Assembly: GCA_016929395.1 (NCBI GenBank)
Contig: JAFGIX010000022.1
Coordinates: 17,838-81,837, forward strand
Reading direction: 5' to 3'
Length of the DNA stretch: 64,000 nucleotides
Origin: Candidatus Zymogenus saltonus
GTDB lineage: Bacteria; Desulfobacterota; Zymogenia; Zymogenales; Zymogenaceae
Below are positions 18,021-26,489 of the stretch, one piece after another. The number at the start of each line of letters is the position of its first letter. Position 1 is the first letter of the stretch. The position numbers and the translations under genes were made by a program. The notes under the pieces are model-generated. The model was not told the origin of the DNA. It made no database searches and saw nothing but the letters and a program-made list of their open reading frames with translations.

Positions 18021-18527
18021 TCAAGGATTTTTGAGAAAACGCTCCACTATCAGGTCGGCCATCTCACCGGCGTCGTCGAGGGGCATAACCGGAACGGCCG
18101 CATCGATTTCCGTGTCCGCAGCAACGGCAAAGAGCGTGTCGTCTCCCTTGCAGAGGAGATCATCTCTCATTCCCTTTCGGAACACCTCTATCTTCGGGTG
18201 GATGTCCGACTTGTATCCCTCCGTTACTATAATGTCAATCTCGGTGGTCAGTCGATCGCGGATCTCGGTGAGCTTCATCTCCCTTTCTACGTCCGATATT
18301 ATGGCGATCTTTTCGGGCGACGAGATCAGGGTCGTGTGGGCGCCAGCCGCCTTGAGCCTGTAGCTGTCCTTTCCGGGGATGTCGATATCGAAGTTGTGAA
18401 CATCGTGCTTTACGGCACATACCTTGTATCCCCTCGCCGAAAGCTCCGGGATCAGCCTTTCGAGATAGGTGGTCTTTCCGCTGTTGGAGTATCCAACCAC
18501 GCTGATTATGGGGGTGTTTTTTCCCAT
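18021..18527 (-). CDS. mobB: MobB, molybdopterin-guanine dinucleotide biosynthesis adapter
   Basis: A 168-aa P-loop GTP-binding protein. Walker A is VVGYSNSGKTTY at residues 9-20, followed by the MobB-typical VCAVKHDVHNFDIDIPGKDS and RLKAAGA. MobB helps MobA make the bis-MGD form of molybdenum cofactor used by formate dehydrogenases and related enzymes. Its start overlaps the 3' end of mobA by 22 bases, so the two are translationally coupled. Moco enzymes in such anaerobes are often selenoproteins, and a probable selenoprotein lies next door. Confidence 0.9.
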   Translation of the reverse strand: MGKNTPIISVVGYSNSGKTTYLERLIPELSARGYKVCAVKHDVHNFDIDIPGKDSYRLKAAGAHTTLISSPEKIAIISDVEREMKLTEIRDRLTTEIDIIVTEGYKSDIHPKIEVFRKGMRDDLLCKGDDTLFAVAADTEIDAAVPVMPLDDAGEMADLIVERFLKNP

Positions 18528-19171
18528 GGTGCTCTCTCCGCAAGAATCCGTCTTGCCGCCGACAGGTCTTCGGGGTTGTTGATGTTGAAAAGGGAGAGGA
18601 GGTCCCTGTCGATTTTCCTCAAATCGGCTTCCGCTATCTCCCTCAGTCTCACATCCCCGAAAAAGGATTTTATCTGTTTTTCCCCCAGCCCTATCTGTTT
18701 CTCTATGCCCTCGATGCAGCCCTTTGAATAGGCGGCCATGAGGGGCTCGTAATTATTACCGATAACCGGAACGGCCGCATCACATCCTTTTGCGGCATCG
18801 ATGATGAATTTGACCAGCTTGGGGTTTATAAAGGGCATATCGCAGGCGCAAACGAAGACCAGATCCTCGGCAGCGTGATGAATACCAGAATGAAGCCCGC
18901 CTAAAGCGCCCACGCCTGTGTGAATATCCTTGACCATTTTTATCGGGATATTGCCCGATTTGAGATGGGCGAAGCTCTCCAGATCGTTGGTAACCACGAT
19001 GATTTCGGAGAGGATTTGTTCAATAGTCTTTATTACCCTTTCGATTATCGTGGCGCCGTCAAGAACGAGGAGGGCCTTATTCACACCCATCCGTTTGCTC
19101 TTCCCCCCCGCAAGAATTGCGCCGGAAACATTCGCCCGAACCGCCCCTTCTGTCTTATCAGGTTTTTCAAT
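18506..19171 (-). CDS. mobA: MobA, molybdenum cofactor guanylyltransferase, with non-canonical start
   Basis: MobA links GMP to molybdopterin. The first ATG in this frame (19088-19090) falls inside the nucleotide-binding signature: reading upstream in frame gives GAILAGGKSKRMG, the conserved MobA N-terminus. The frame is open back to a TAA at 19226-19228, but the whole stretch has no ATG, GTG, TTG or CTG. An ATT at 19169-19171 (just after GAGAGG) or 19202-19204 is the best candidate, as in infC-type ATT initiation; a sequence error is the alternative. The annotated start is therefore provisional. The rest (CACDMPFINP, PVIGNNYEPLMA) is normal MobA. Confidence 0.85.
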   Translation of the reverse strand: MEKPDKTEGAVRANVSGAILAGGKSKRMGVNKALLVLDGATIIERVIKTIEQILSEIIVVTNDLESFAHLKSGNIPIKMVKDIHTGVGALGGLHSGIHHAAEDLVFVCACDMPFINPKLVKFIIDAAKGCDAAVPVIGNNYEPLMAAYSKGCIEGIEKQIGLGEKQIKSFFGDVRLREIAEADLRKIDRDLLSLFNINNPEDLSAARRILAERAPWEKTPP

Positions 19172-19286
19172 CCTCTCTGAAGTTTTTTCTCGCCGTTTTA
19201 GAATTTTACCTATTCCGTCTATTGCTTATCCAAAAACGAGACATTCCATTATTGGACTTTTATCGGAGATAAACATGAACAAATTC

Positions 19287-19315
19287 ACTTTAGCCCAAAT
19301 CTCCGATTTTGTCAA
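19287..19315 (-). promoter_or_regulatory. Promoter for mobA-mobB with flanking inverted repeat
   Basis: On the minus strand TTGACA (19315-19310) is followed after 17 bp by TAAAGT (19292-19287). A perfect 9-bp inverted repeat, ATCGGAGAT at 19262-19270 and its complement ATCTCCGAT at 19299-19307, brackets the -10 region. One arm lies in the spacer and one just downstream of the start point, a natural arrangement for a repressor operator. The leader to the mobA coding region would be about 75-110 nt. The rest of the 19226-19561 spacer shows nothing. Confidence 0.55.
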
Positions 19316-19561
19316 GGGCAGTTTAGCCTTCCGGTTGCGTATTAATCGGATGAGGGAGAACTTGTACATGTACTAAGAAAATGTTAAATCGCAGTTGGAG
19401 GGCTCAAGCTGCGTGCCCTAAAAATAATCCCCGTTCAATTAAAATCGCACCGAAATGCACCGATCACTCTCAATATCCAAATCTCTTGGTTTCTTAGGAA
19501 CCCCTTGTTCAGTTGGTTCAATAAATATCCCCTTCAAGCCTTCGTTCTTTCGGGGCGGGGA

Positions 19562-20509
19562 TTATTCCCCGACGGCGGCTGGATGGTGCTCCTTGAGCCA
19601 GTGGTAGTACTCGTTTTCTACCTTGCTTACCTTCGGATCCCTCTTGACCAGCAGCCCCGCGGGGAGGATCTCGCCTGTGTACGTCTTCTTTCCCGATCCG
19701 CCGAAGGTTACCGTCACCCTCCCTATCCTTTTCCCTTGCTTGTCTCCTGCAACCATTGTCGTGTTTCCCACCTCGATCGGCCTCGGAATCGGGTTGGGAC
19801 GGCTTAGGGTGATTACGAGGTCGATTCCGGGGACGTTCTTGGCCAGGAGGTTTGCTTCGACCCTCTCCATCGCCAACAGCGCCACGACGAGGTCGCAGCT
19901 TCCGCGAAGCTCCTCAACCGCCTTTTTGGCCGCCCTCTCAGGGTCGGTGATGATAAAGGTATCAACATCGTGGGCTCCGGAGGCGGTCCCTCCCATGACG
20001 CCGAAAAAGCCGATCCGTTTTCCCTCCACCTCCTTTACAACCGTTGCCTTGAAGACCGGCTCCATCGTCCCAACGGAGAGGAGGTTTGCGCTGATTGGTG
20101 TGAAGCTTGCCGATTCGGTAAGCTCCTTCAGGTAGTCGAGGCCGCCGGCGAGGTCGTTTTGCCCCACGTTTACGATGTCGTATCCTATCTCGCTCATCCC
20201 TAAGGCGGAGTACTTCGCCGAGGTCAGGTCCAGATCTTCGGTCAAGGACGAGACCCTTATCCGTTCAAAGAGGGAGTTACCCGCATCGACCACGATGACG
20301 TTCGGATAGCCGCTCTTTACGCCGTTTATCAGCGTTGCCCGCCGGGCGTACCCGCCCAGCCGCTTGTTTTCTCAGACGCAGGGGAGGACATCCCCGTAGG
20401 TGTCGCAGGAGAAAACGATCGTGACCGTGTTGCTCAGGGCCTTGACCGACAGGATAGCAATCAAGATCAGCGTCAGGGCCGTTAAACTCGTAAATATGCC
20501 CTTTTTCAT
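19562..20509 (-). CDS. Exported 5'-nucleotidase/metallophosphatase-like selenoprotein (in-frame UGA = Sec46)
   Basis: Read from ATG at 20509, the protein is 315 aa if the UGA at 20374-20372 is decoded. Residues 1-25 are a signal peptide or anchor (MKKGIFTSLTALTLILIAIL). Then come FSCDTYGDVLPC, V45, Sec46 and ENKRLGGYARRATLI. The match to the LGG.ARRATLI block of UshA-like 5'-nucleotidase proteins continues across the UGA in the same frame. In relatives, as remembered, this position is a PCGC-like pair, so Sec would replace the second cysteine. Downstream the metallophosphatase fold continues (VDAGNSLF, GFFGVMGG, DLVVALLAM). Without recoding the visible frame starts only at GTG 20293 and lacks the N-terminus. 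The function is probably periplasmic and redox- or metal-linked. Confidence 0.82.
20331..20364 (-). promoter_or_regulatory. Bacterial SECIS-like hairpin after the in-frame UGA
   Basis: Eleven bases after the UGA (20374-20372) the transcript can fold into an 8-bp stem, GCUGGGCG with CGCCCGGC (20360-20353 with 20348-20341, one G-U pair), closed by a GGUA loop. An outer 4-bp stem AGCG/CGCU (20364-20361 with 20334-20331) leaves a 3' bulge. Spacing and the GGU in the loop match the general layout of bacterial SECIS elements read by SelB. Confidence 0.7.
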
Positions 20510-20530
20510 CTTAGCCTTGCCTCTATTGGG

Positions 20531-20596
20531 TTTGCTCTTGTATTTCATTTTGTGTTTGCTTTTGTATTTGCTTCTATATTTGCTTCTATATTTGAT
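20531..20596. repeat. Five imperfect 12-bp tandem repeats
   Basis: Units of TTTGCTTYTRTA and close variants (TTTGCTCTTGTA, TTTCATTTTGTG, TTTGCTTTTGTA, then TTTGCTTCTATA twice) lie head to tail just upstream of the minus-strand selenoprotein start. They could vary in number by slippage and so change promoter spacing. Confidence 0.65.
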
Positions 20597-20662
20597 ATAT
20601 CCGTTCTCATTTTTGTCTATTCAGCCGATACAGACATGGGGGTTTCAGTAATCTATTATACC

Positions 20663-22045
20663 TCATCTGTCCGACATCCGAACCACATTTTTTACGTCCT
20701 TCAGCGGCGCGTCGATCCTGAATGGGACGAAGGCGATGCTTATCTCGTCAATTCGGCATAGGTATGAGGCGACCTTTAGAAGCTCCCCTTCCGCGATGGG
20801 GGCGTCTGTCTTCCAGTCGGTGACCTGGAGCTTGATAACGAGCCTCTCCGGCCTTCCCACAATAAAGACTGCGTTGTTGCAGACGTTGTTTATCAGCGGC
20901 GCCACCTGCTTGAGATCGTTATACGATTTTTCCCTCATCATCTGGCGGTGGTACGCCATGATAAAGAAGTAGTCGACACCCTCGCCGTTTTTGTCAGTCT
21001 TGAACTCGCCGATGTCCTGGGAGAACCACGCCAGGGCGAGGTCCGGCCGTATTGCGGATTCGTAGGAGAGGTTTACGGCGAACCTGAGTCGGGGATTGAT
21101 CCCCCTCGCCCCCGCCATTATCCTCTTCGCCACGAGGGCAAGGCGCCTCGACTTGAAGGAAGACCATCTCCAGAACTCGTCTGTGTACTCCCTGACGTAA
21201 TATTTCGTGCCGGCGGAGTTGAGGTACGGCGATACGTATAACGACTCGGGCCTGATCTTATTCCCGTAGAGCCTCGATGCGCCGTCTCCCATCCCCTCGG
21301 CGTGCCTGAGTATAAGGTCGTCCTGAAAGAGAATCCCGTCGATGTCGTATCGGGCAAGGTCTTCGTATATATTCACGAGCCTTGTGACCTCGCGGTCGTC
21401 GAAGATGTCCACGCCTAAGGAGGGGACTATCTTTTTGCTTTCAAAATCGTAGGAGTAGAGGTTGTTCTCGCTCCTCCCGTAGACCGCGTATTTCGTGGTC
21501 ATCCATGCGTAGATCGAAAGCCCGTTTGCTCTGGCTGCTGTGATCATCGGCGTCAGGGCATCGGCCACCACGGGTGCGTGCCTAGTCCTGAAGTAGACGC
21601 CGGAGTCGGCCCCCGGCTCGACAAAGGGGTAAAAGCGGTCTCCCCTGTTGTGGAAGACCCTGACGATTACCGTGTCGGCGCCCGCCTCCCTTATCTTTGA
21701 CATCTCCTCAACGAGCCCCTCCTTCGTCTTTGAGGAGAAGAGGAGCACCTGAAAGCCGACGATCCTTTCAATATCCTTCCCCTCTTTTTCTACACCCCAC
21801 TCTGTCTCCGGCTTTTTCTCTTCAGTGATGTGGAGTTCCGTGGGCGCCGTTTCAGCCGGTGCGGTCTCCGCGGGCGTCGTCTCCGATATAGCGCCCCGGC
21901 AGCCCCCCTCCGTCACATCCTTGAGGTCGTTTGTGGCGCAGCTCGATCCCAGAAAGACGAGGCTTGCTATGAGGAGAGGAAACAGCGGCCGAGCCCTTGT
22001 GTCTTTAAATCCGGATGCTCTTGGTAAATTTGTTGATATTGCCAT
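20663..22045 (-). CDS. Lipoprotein, GHL10/GHL13-type putative glycoside hydrolase
   Basis: A protein of about 460 aa with a lipoprotein signal (LLIASLVFLGSSC lipobox, C at about residue 36) and a low-complexity T/A/E linker, then a TIM-barrel-like domain. It shares landmarks with the C-terminal hydrolase-like domain of PgaB and DUF4015-type proteins: GADTVIVRVFHNRGDRFYPF, YAWMTTKYAV and, after a long gap, DIDGILFQDDLIL. The FQDD motif holds the likely acidic catalytic residues. It would sit on a membrane and cleave or bind an extracellular polysaccharide; the substrate is unknown. The frame opens at TTG 22054, but ATG at 22045 is a better start. It lies 154 bp upstream of the selenoprotein gene. 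Confidence 0.75.
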   Translation of the reverse strand: MAISTNLPRASGFKDTRARPLFPLLIASLVFLGSSCATNDLKDVTEGGCRGAISETTPAETAPAETAPTELHITEEKKPETEWGVEKEGKDIERIVGFQVLLFSSKTKEGLVEEMSKIREAGADTVIVRVFHNRGDRFYPFVEPGADSGVYFRTRHAPVVADALTPMITAARANGLSIYAWMTTKYAVYGRSENNLYSYDFESKKIVPSLGVDIFDDREVTRLVNIYEDLARYDIDGILFQDDLILRHAEGMGDGASRLYGNKIRPESLYVSPYLNSAGTKYYVREYTDEFWRWSSFKSRRLALVAKRIMAGARGINPRLRFAVNLSYESAIRPDLALAWFSQDIGEFKTDKNGEGVDYFFIMAYHRQMMREKSYNDLKQVAPLINNVCNNAVFIVGRPERLVIKLQVTDWKTDAPIAEGELLKVASYLCRIDEISIAFVPFRIDAPLKDVKNVVRMSDR

Positions 22046-22122
22046 ATTTGTCAAAGAGTGATTAAGGAGGTTCGGCCTTTGATGTCGTTAGGGTCGATTT
22101 AATCAAGCGCAAGCACTGAAAA

Positions 22123-22773
22123 CTACCTGAAATGAAACTTGAGATCGGAGAAGCTGTCTATGATGATGTCGGCCCCCGCGTCTTTGAGGTCTTCCATCCG
22201 GCCGAAGCCGTAGGAAACCCCGCAGGAGATGACGCCCGCCGCCTTTGCCGAGAGGACGTCGTCCACGGTGTCGCCGACCATCACGGTCTTTTCCGGGGCG
22301 ACGTTGAAGCTCTCGATGGTCAGGTAAAGGGGGGCGGGGTCCGGCTTCATCTTGGGGGTCGAGTCTGACCCGACTATGAGGTCTATATGGTCGGCCATAC
22401 CCAAGGCGGTTACCACCCTCTCGGCCATCCTGACGAGCTTGTTTGTGACCACCGCCTTCCTCTTTTCGATGCCGGCGAGCGTCTCGATGACGCCGGGGAA
22501 GGGGACGGTAGTGTCCAGGAGGTGACTCTCGAGGTACTCGATGTAGGTCCTTATCGTCTCGTATTTCTCCTCCTCGCTTTTGCCGGTCATGTTCTTAAAT
22601 ACATTTGTTATCCCGTTTCCCACAAGCTCCCTTGTCTCCGCATCGGTAAGGGCCTTCATACCGAATGACTTCAGGGTGTGGTTGATGGTCGCCTTGAGGT
22701 CGTCCTTCGAGTCCGCGAGCGTTCCGTCAAGGTCGAATATAAAGAGGTCGATTTCCCTAATGATCTTTTCCAT
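22123..22773 (-). CDS. HAD-family phosphatase, phosphoglycolate phosphatase-like
   Basis: A 216-aa HAD hydrolase. Motif I is DLFIFDLDGTLADS near residue 9, motif II is the AVVTNK segment near 109, and the late motifs are KPDPAPLYL and VMVGDTVDDVLSAKAAG. The cap domain (about 20-90) matches the Gph/phosphoglycolate phosphatase type, which clears 2-phosphoglycolate; other small phosphosugars are possible. It is cytosolic. It lies alone downstream of a 224-bp divergent spacer shared with the PLP decarboxylase gene. Confidence 0.88.
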   Translation of the reverse strand: MEKIIREIDLFIFDLDGTLADSKDDLKATINHTLKSFGMKALTDAETRELVGNGITNVFKNMTGKSEEEKYETIRTYIEYLESHLLDTTVPFPGVIETLAGIEKRKAVVTNKLVRMAERVVTALGMADHIDLIVGSDSTPKMKPDPAPLYLTIESFNVAPEKTVMVGDTVDDVLSAKAAGVISCGVSYGFGRMEDLKDAGADIIIDSFSDLKFHFR

Positions 22774-22997
22774 TTCTTTTTTCTTTTTATTGCCTTTAGT
22801 TAAAAACCAGTATTGACCGCAGAGTGTAATAATATAGTAAAGCCTTTAAAAAGACAAATTAAAAAGTTAAAATTTTGGTTTTTCGCTCGACCCGTTTATG
22901 TCTTGGTTCCGCTTTTTAAGCCTTCAAACAGTTTTGTCTTTATAAATCTAAAGCTTTGTGATAGAATTCTCTGGTATTTTATAAAGGAAATAATAAA

Positions 22998-24437
22998 ATG
23001 AGTGATGAGGTAAATATAAACAGGACGCTCTCCTTTTCCAGGGAAGATATGCGAAGGATCGGCTACAGGGTGATAGACCTCCTTGTGGATCAATTGGCGG
23101 ACCTTGGCGAAAAGCCGGCGTCAAGTACGGCCAAGAGGGCGGACATGGAATACATCATCTCGGAGTCGGTTCCCGAAGAGGGCTCAGACTTCGAGGTCGT
23201 CCTCGATACGGTTGTCAAAGACATCATGGGAAATAACATGTTCGAGAACCACCCGAGGTTTTTCGGCTTTATTCCGGGACCGGGAAACTTCGTGGGTACC
23301 ATGGCGGACGCCCTGGCAAGCGGGTTCAATATAATCACCTGCACGTGGTTCGAGAGCTCCGGGGCGGCGGCGGTGGAGCTCGCGGCGATACGGTGGCTTG
23401 CCGAGCTCCTGAGGCTTCCCGCTGGGGCGGGGGGCATGTTCGTCAGCGGCGGCTCCGAGGCGAACCTGACGGGCCTCGCCGTGGCGAGGCGGGTAAAGCT
23501 TGGAAACGACATAGGTAAGGGCGCCATTTACTTTTCCGACCAGACCCACTCCTCCGTGGAGAAGGGGTTGATGGTTCTGGGGTTTGGCCGCGATCGGATA
23601 AAAAAGATCGCAACGGACGACCTGTTTCAAATAAAAATCGACGCCCTCAAGGACGCCATAGCCGAGGACAGGAAGGAGGGGAAGCTCCCCTTTCTGGTAA
23701 TCGCTAACGCCGGGACGACGAACACCGGGGCGGTAGATCCCTTGGTCGAACTTTCTGAGCTCTGCAAAGAGGAGGGATTGTGGCTCCACGCGGACGGGGC
23801 ATTCGGGGCGTCTGCCGTAATAACGGAGAAGGGGGCCTCCATCCTTAGCGGGATTGAGCGAGTGGACTCCCTCTCCATCGATCCGCATAAGTGGCTCTTC
23901 CAGCCGTTCGGGATCGGGTGCGTCCTTGTCAGGGACGCGAACCTCTTGAGGGAGACCTTCCAGATTCGGCCGGAGTATATGCAGGACGCTGAGGTGCTTC
24001 ATGGCGAGGTCAACTTCTACGAGCTAGGGATTCATATGAGCCGGAACTTCAAGGCGCTGAAGCTCTGGATGTCGCTCAAGCTCTTCGGCCTCGATGCGTT
24101 CAGGGAGGCGATCTCCTGGGGGTTTACCCTTGCCGAGCACGCAGAGGAGGTTCTTAAAAAGTCCGGCAGGTGGCAGGTGGCGGCGCCCGCGAGTCTCGCC
24201 ATCGTGGCCTTCAGGTTTGTTCAGAAGGATTTGTCCGAAGAGGAGGTAGACGAAGTGAACAATAAGATTGTCGACATGATGGTAGACGACCGGTTCGCGA
24301 TGGTAAGCTCAACGAAACTGAGGGGAAGGGTGTTCCTCAGGATGTGCACGATAAATCCGAGGACGACCTTTGAGGACATCGAGGAGACGATAGCGAGGCT
24401 CGAGAGGTTCGGGGTGGAGATCGTGGAGGAGAAATGA
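22998..24437 (+). CDS. PLP-dependent amino acid decarboxylase (group II)
   Basis: A 479-aa enzyme of the aromatic-L-amino-acid/glutamate decarboxylase group (AADC-like, pyridoxal-dependent decarboxylase family). Landmarks are the N-terminal HPRFFGFIPGP, FVSGGSEANLTGL, the AHADGAFGAS-like strand (LWLHADGAFGAS) with the cofactor-binding aspartate, and SIDPHKWLFQPFGIG with the Schiff-base lysine K298. It converts an aromatic or related amino acid to the amine and CO2 in the cytosol; the exact substrate is not readable. Its stop overlaps the start of the following acetyltransferase gene (ATGA), so they form one unit. Confidence 0.9.
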   Translation: MSDEVNINRTLSFSREDMRRIGYRVIDLLVDQLADLGEKPASSTAKRADMEYIISESVPEEGSDFEVVLDTVVKDIMGNNMFENHPRFFGFIPGPGNFVGTMADALASGFNIITCTWFESSGAAAVELAAIRWLAELLRLPAGAGGMFVSGGSEANLTGLAVARRVKLGNDIGKGAIYFSDQTHSSVEKGLMVLGFGRDRIKKIATDDLFQIKIDALKDAIAEDRKEGKLPFLVIANAGTTNTGAVDPLVELSELCKEEGLWLHADGAFGASAVITEKGASILSGIERVDSLSIDPHKWLFQPFGIGCVLVRDANLLRETFQIRPEYMQDAEVLHGEVNFYELGIHMSRNFKALKLWMSLKLFGLDAFREAISWGFTLAEHAEEVLKKSGRWQVAAPASLAIVAFRFVQKDLSEEEVDEVNNKIVDMMVDDRFAMVSSTKLRGRVFLRMCTINPRTTFEDIEETIARLERFGVEIVEEK

Positions 24438-24884
24438 TGAAATACATTGAGGGACTCAGACTCGTGCTCGCCGACGGGTCGGCTCTCAATACTATAAAGA
24501 CGTTGCTTGGGGGAAACGGCCTTCCCATCGAGGATGTCCCCGAGAAGCTGGGGGGTGCTGTACCTCGGCTATGCTGGCGAAGAGTTTATCGGCATTGGCG
24601 GGATTGAGGCCTTCGGAGGATGCGGGCTCTTGCGCTCGGTTGTCGTTGTCGAGGAGTCAAGGGGGAGGGGATACGGCTCCGGCCTCTGCGATCTCCTTAT
24701 CGAGGAGGCGGTTGGGAGGGGAATATCGGAGCTTTACCTCCTGAAGACCACAGCCCCAGGTTTCTTCGAGAAGATAGGCTTCGAGCGAATTGCGAGGGCT
24801 GAGGCGCCCGGGGAAATCAGGGGAAGCACGGAGTTTTCCCTGCTCTGCCCGGAGACGGCAGTCTTGATGAAGAGGGCGATTTAG
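24434..24884 (+). pseudogene. ArsN2-like GNAT acetyltransferase, frameshifted in a G run
   Basis: Two frames together make one GNAT protein of about 149 aa. From ATG 24434 (or 24437) the first frame reads MKYIEGLRLVLADG and LLGGNGLPIEDVPEKLG. At the G6 run 24550-24555 the homology switches frame to VLYLGYAGEEFIGIGG, GLLRSVVVVEESRGRGYG (acetyl-CoA loop) and LYLLKTTAPGFFEKIGF, ending at 24884. One extra G explains everything. The layout (NGLP early, LLRS, RGxGxG, LYLLTTTA.FF) is that of ArsN2-type acetyltransferases linked to arsenic resistance, though no ars gene is adjacent. It could be a real pseudogene or a homopolymer error in assembly. Confidence 0.75.
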
Positions 24885-24968
24885 TGAGCGGTTATCCAGT
24901 TATGCCGGTTTCGTAAAACCGATGATCATCATCTTCCCTGAACCTGATTGTTTAAGGCATCAATCCAC

Positions 24969-25706
24969 CTAACCCGCCCAGGGGAGGGATTCCAGCTTAT
25001 CCGAAAGCGTCTTGAGCCTGACCCATCCGATGAGGCCGGTGTTTGTTTTTACCAGATACCAGTCGCAGAAGAAATCGCCGCCGTCTTCGCATTTAGGCGA
25101 CGGGTCGCAGGCAATGATCAGGATTTTGCTTGTGGGGAGCGTTTCGGCCACGACGTTTTTTTCACCGCGGGTCTTGTATACCGGGAAGCTCTCCTTGACG
25201 GTCGCTTCAATACCCACGTAGTAGAGTTCCTGGGAAACGTGGTTCAGCCTGCCAGAAGAGTCGTCGAGAAGATATTTCTCCTTCATAGACCAGAAGCCCA
25301 TCCAGATATTCACCATAACGATCCCGTTTCCGGAATACGAAGGCAGGCCGGAGAAGCCGCCCATCTCCTTTATTGTAGAGCCGTCGTACCGGAAGAGGAG
25401 GTATTCGTAGTCGTAGCCCTCCCCGTAGGAGATCACCGCTATCTCTTTGTACGGGTCATACCTTTTAACGTCCACGACAAAAAAGCCGTTGATATCGGCG
25501 TCCTTAAATTTTCCGATTACGGATGTTTCGTTTACGAAGAGCGCGAATCCCCCCATTGCGCGATTTAGTGTAAAGGAGATTTTATCGGGGATCCCGTCCC
25601 CGTTCAGATCGGCGTTGGCGGTCTTCATCACCTCTTCGCCGAATCCGGCCGTTGCGGCGAAAACGAGCAGCGAAAAAAACAGTGTTAAAATAGTAAGCTT
25701 TTTCAT
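24969..25706 (-). CDS. Exported protein with C-terminal SH3-like domain
   Basis: A 245-aa secreted protein. Its signal peptide (MKKLTILTLFFSLLVFAATAGFG) is followed by a calcium-loop-like DLNGDGIPDKI and a long beta-rich middle typical of VCBS/FG-GAP-like modules. The C-terminal SH3_3-like domain includes CDWYLVKTNTGLIGWVRL, a fold often used to bind peptidoglycan. Four cysteines in the SH3 part (CDPSPKCEDGGDFFCDW) may form disulfides. The frame starts at 25718, but GGAG lies seven bases before ATG 25706, which begins the signal peptide and is preferred. It is probably a periplasmic or cell-wall protein. Confidence 0.75.
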   Translation of the reverse strand: MKKLTILTLFFSLLVFAATAGFGEEVMKTANADLNGDGIPDKISFTLNRAMGGFALFVNETSVIGKFKDADINGFFVVDVKRYDPYKEIAVISYGEGYDYEYLLFRYDGSTIKEMGGFSGLPSYSGNGIVMVNIWMGFWSMKEKYLLDDSSGRLNHVSQELYYVGIEATVKESFPVYKTRGEKNVVAETLPTSKILIIACDPSPKCEDGGDFFCDWYLVKTNTGLIGWVRLKTLSDKLESLPWAG

Positions 25707-25924
25707 ATGTGTCTCCAATTATTTTCTATATATTCAAGATGGTCAACACTTTTTTTGTATTTGAACTTAAGATGTGGTTTTTTTTAGGATGGTGTTTAAG
25801 ATGTTAAAAATACCTTATTATTTAGGTAATATAACCTATCAGGTAATTTATTACGTGTCAAACCTTTTAATGACCTTTTTACAAAAATTCTCTTTATGCC
25901 TTAAAAAGGGGAAAAATTGCATTA

Positions 25925-26479
25925 TTATGATTTGAATACTACACCCTCATTGAAAACAAAATTCGCTTCTATACTTACATCATCAGTATCTGTAATCCTC
26001 AACATTACATTTTTGTGCTTAAATTGATTGGTATCTTTATCATGCAACCTAAGCTCAACTTTCTCAAAATCCATAGGGTCTATATATACTTTTTTATGTT
26101 CTATTTCTCTGGGTGTTGGAGTATCTTTAAAAAATAAATCTATTTTTTTTACTCCAAGTGGTTTAGTGTTGTTACAATTTATAAGTTCTATAAATACGTT
26201 ATGGAATGTTGAATGATATTGTATTTTTACTGTATTTATTGAAAAAGACATTTTAAAATCTTTATCCCTTGCCTTTATTAAATATTCGATTTGAGATTCC
26301 TGTAAATTTAATTGTCTCTTATGTAATTCCAATTGTTTCTTCTGTATTTTAAATTTGTGCCAATTCCATAAAAAAGTAGATATTGTGGCAAATAAGGCGG
26401 CTAATGCTGTAAGAAAAGCGTTTGTAACACTAGCTATCGAATTTAAATTTTCTAAATCCACATCTAGTCCTACCTTCAT
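25925..26479 (-). CDS. Small membrane-anchored protein with coiled coil, unknown
   Basis: A 184-aa protein from AT-rich DNA unlike its GC-richer neighbours. One transmembrane helix lies near residues 16-42 (SVTNAFLTALAALFATISTF), then a Lys/Gln/Leu coiled coil (KKQLELHKRQLNLQESQIEYL) and a beta-rich C-terminal domain. It lies 10 bp after the zinc-ribbon gene 26490-27005 and is probably co-transcribed with it. No family is recognised. The two-gene AT-rich patch looks acquired. Confidence 0.6.
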   Translation of the reverse strand: MKVGLDVDLENLNSIASVTNAFLTALAALFATISTFLWNWHKFKIQKKQLELHKRQLNLQESQIEYLIKARDKDFKMSFSINTVKIQYHSTFHNVFIELINCNNTKPLGVKKIDLFFKDTPTPREIEHKKVYIDPMDFEKVELRLHDKDTNQFKHKNVMLRITDTDDVSIEANFVFNEGVVFKS

Positions 26480-26489
26480 GAAATTTTTA

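Noticed and set aside
17838..18731. 297-codon plus frame opposite mobB and mobA
   Set aside because: Antisense of well-supported genes; no independent features.
24434..24884. Programmed frameshift in the acetyltransferase gene
   Set aside because: A G6 run alone lacks a slippery heptamer plus stimulator structure that I could identify; ordinary indel or read error is simpler.
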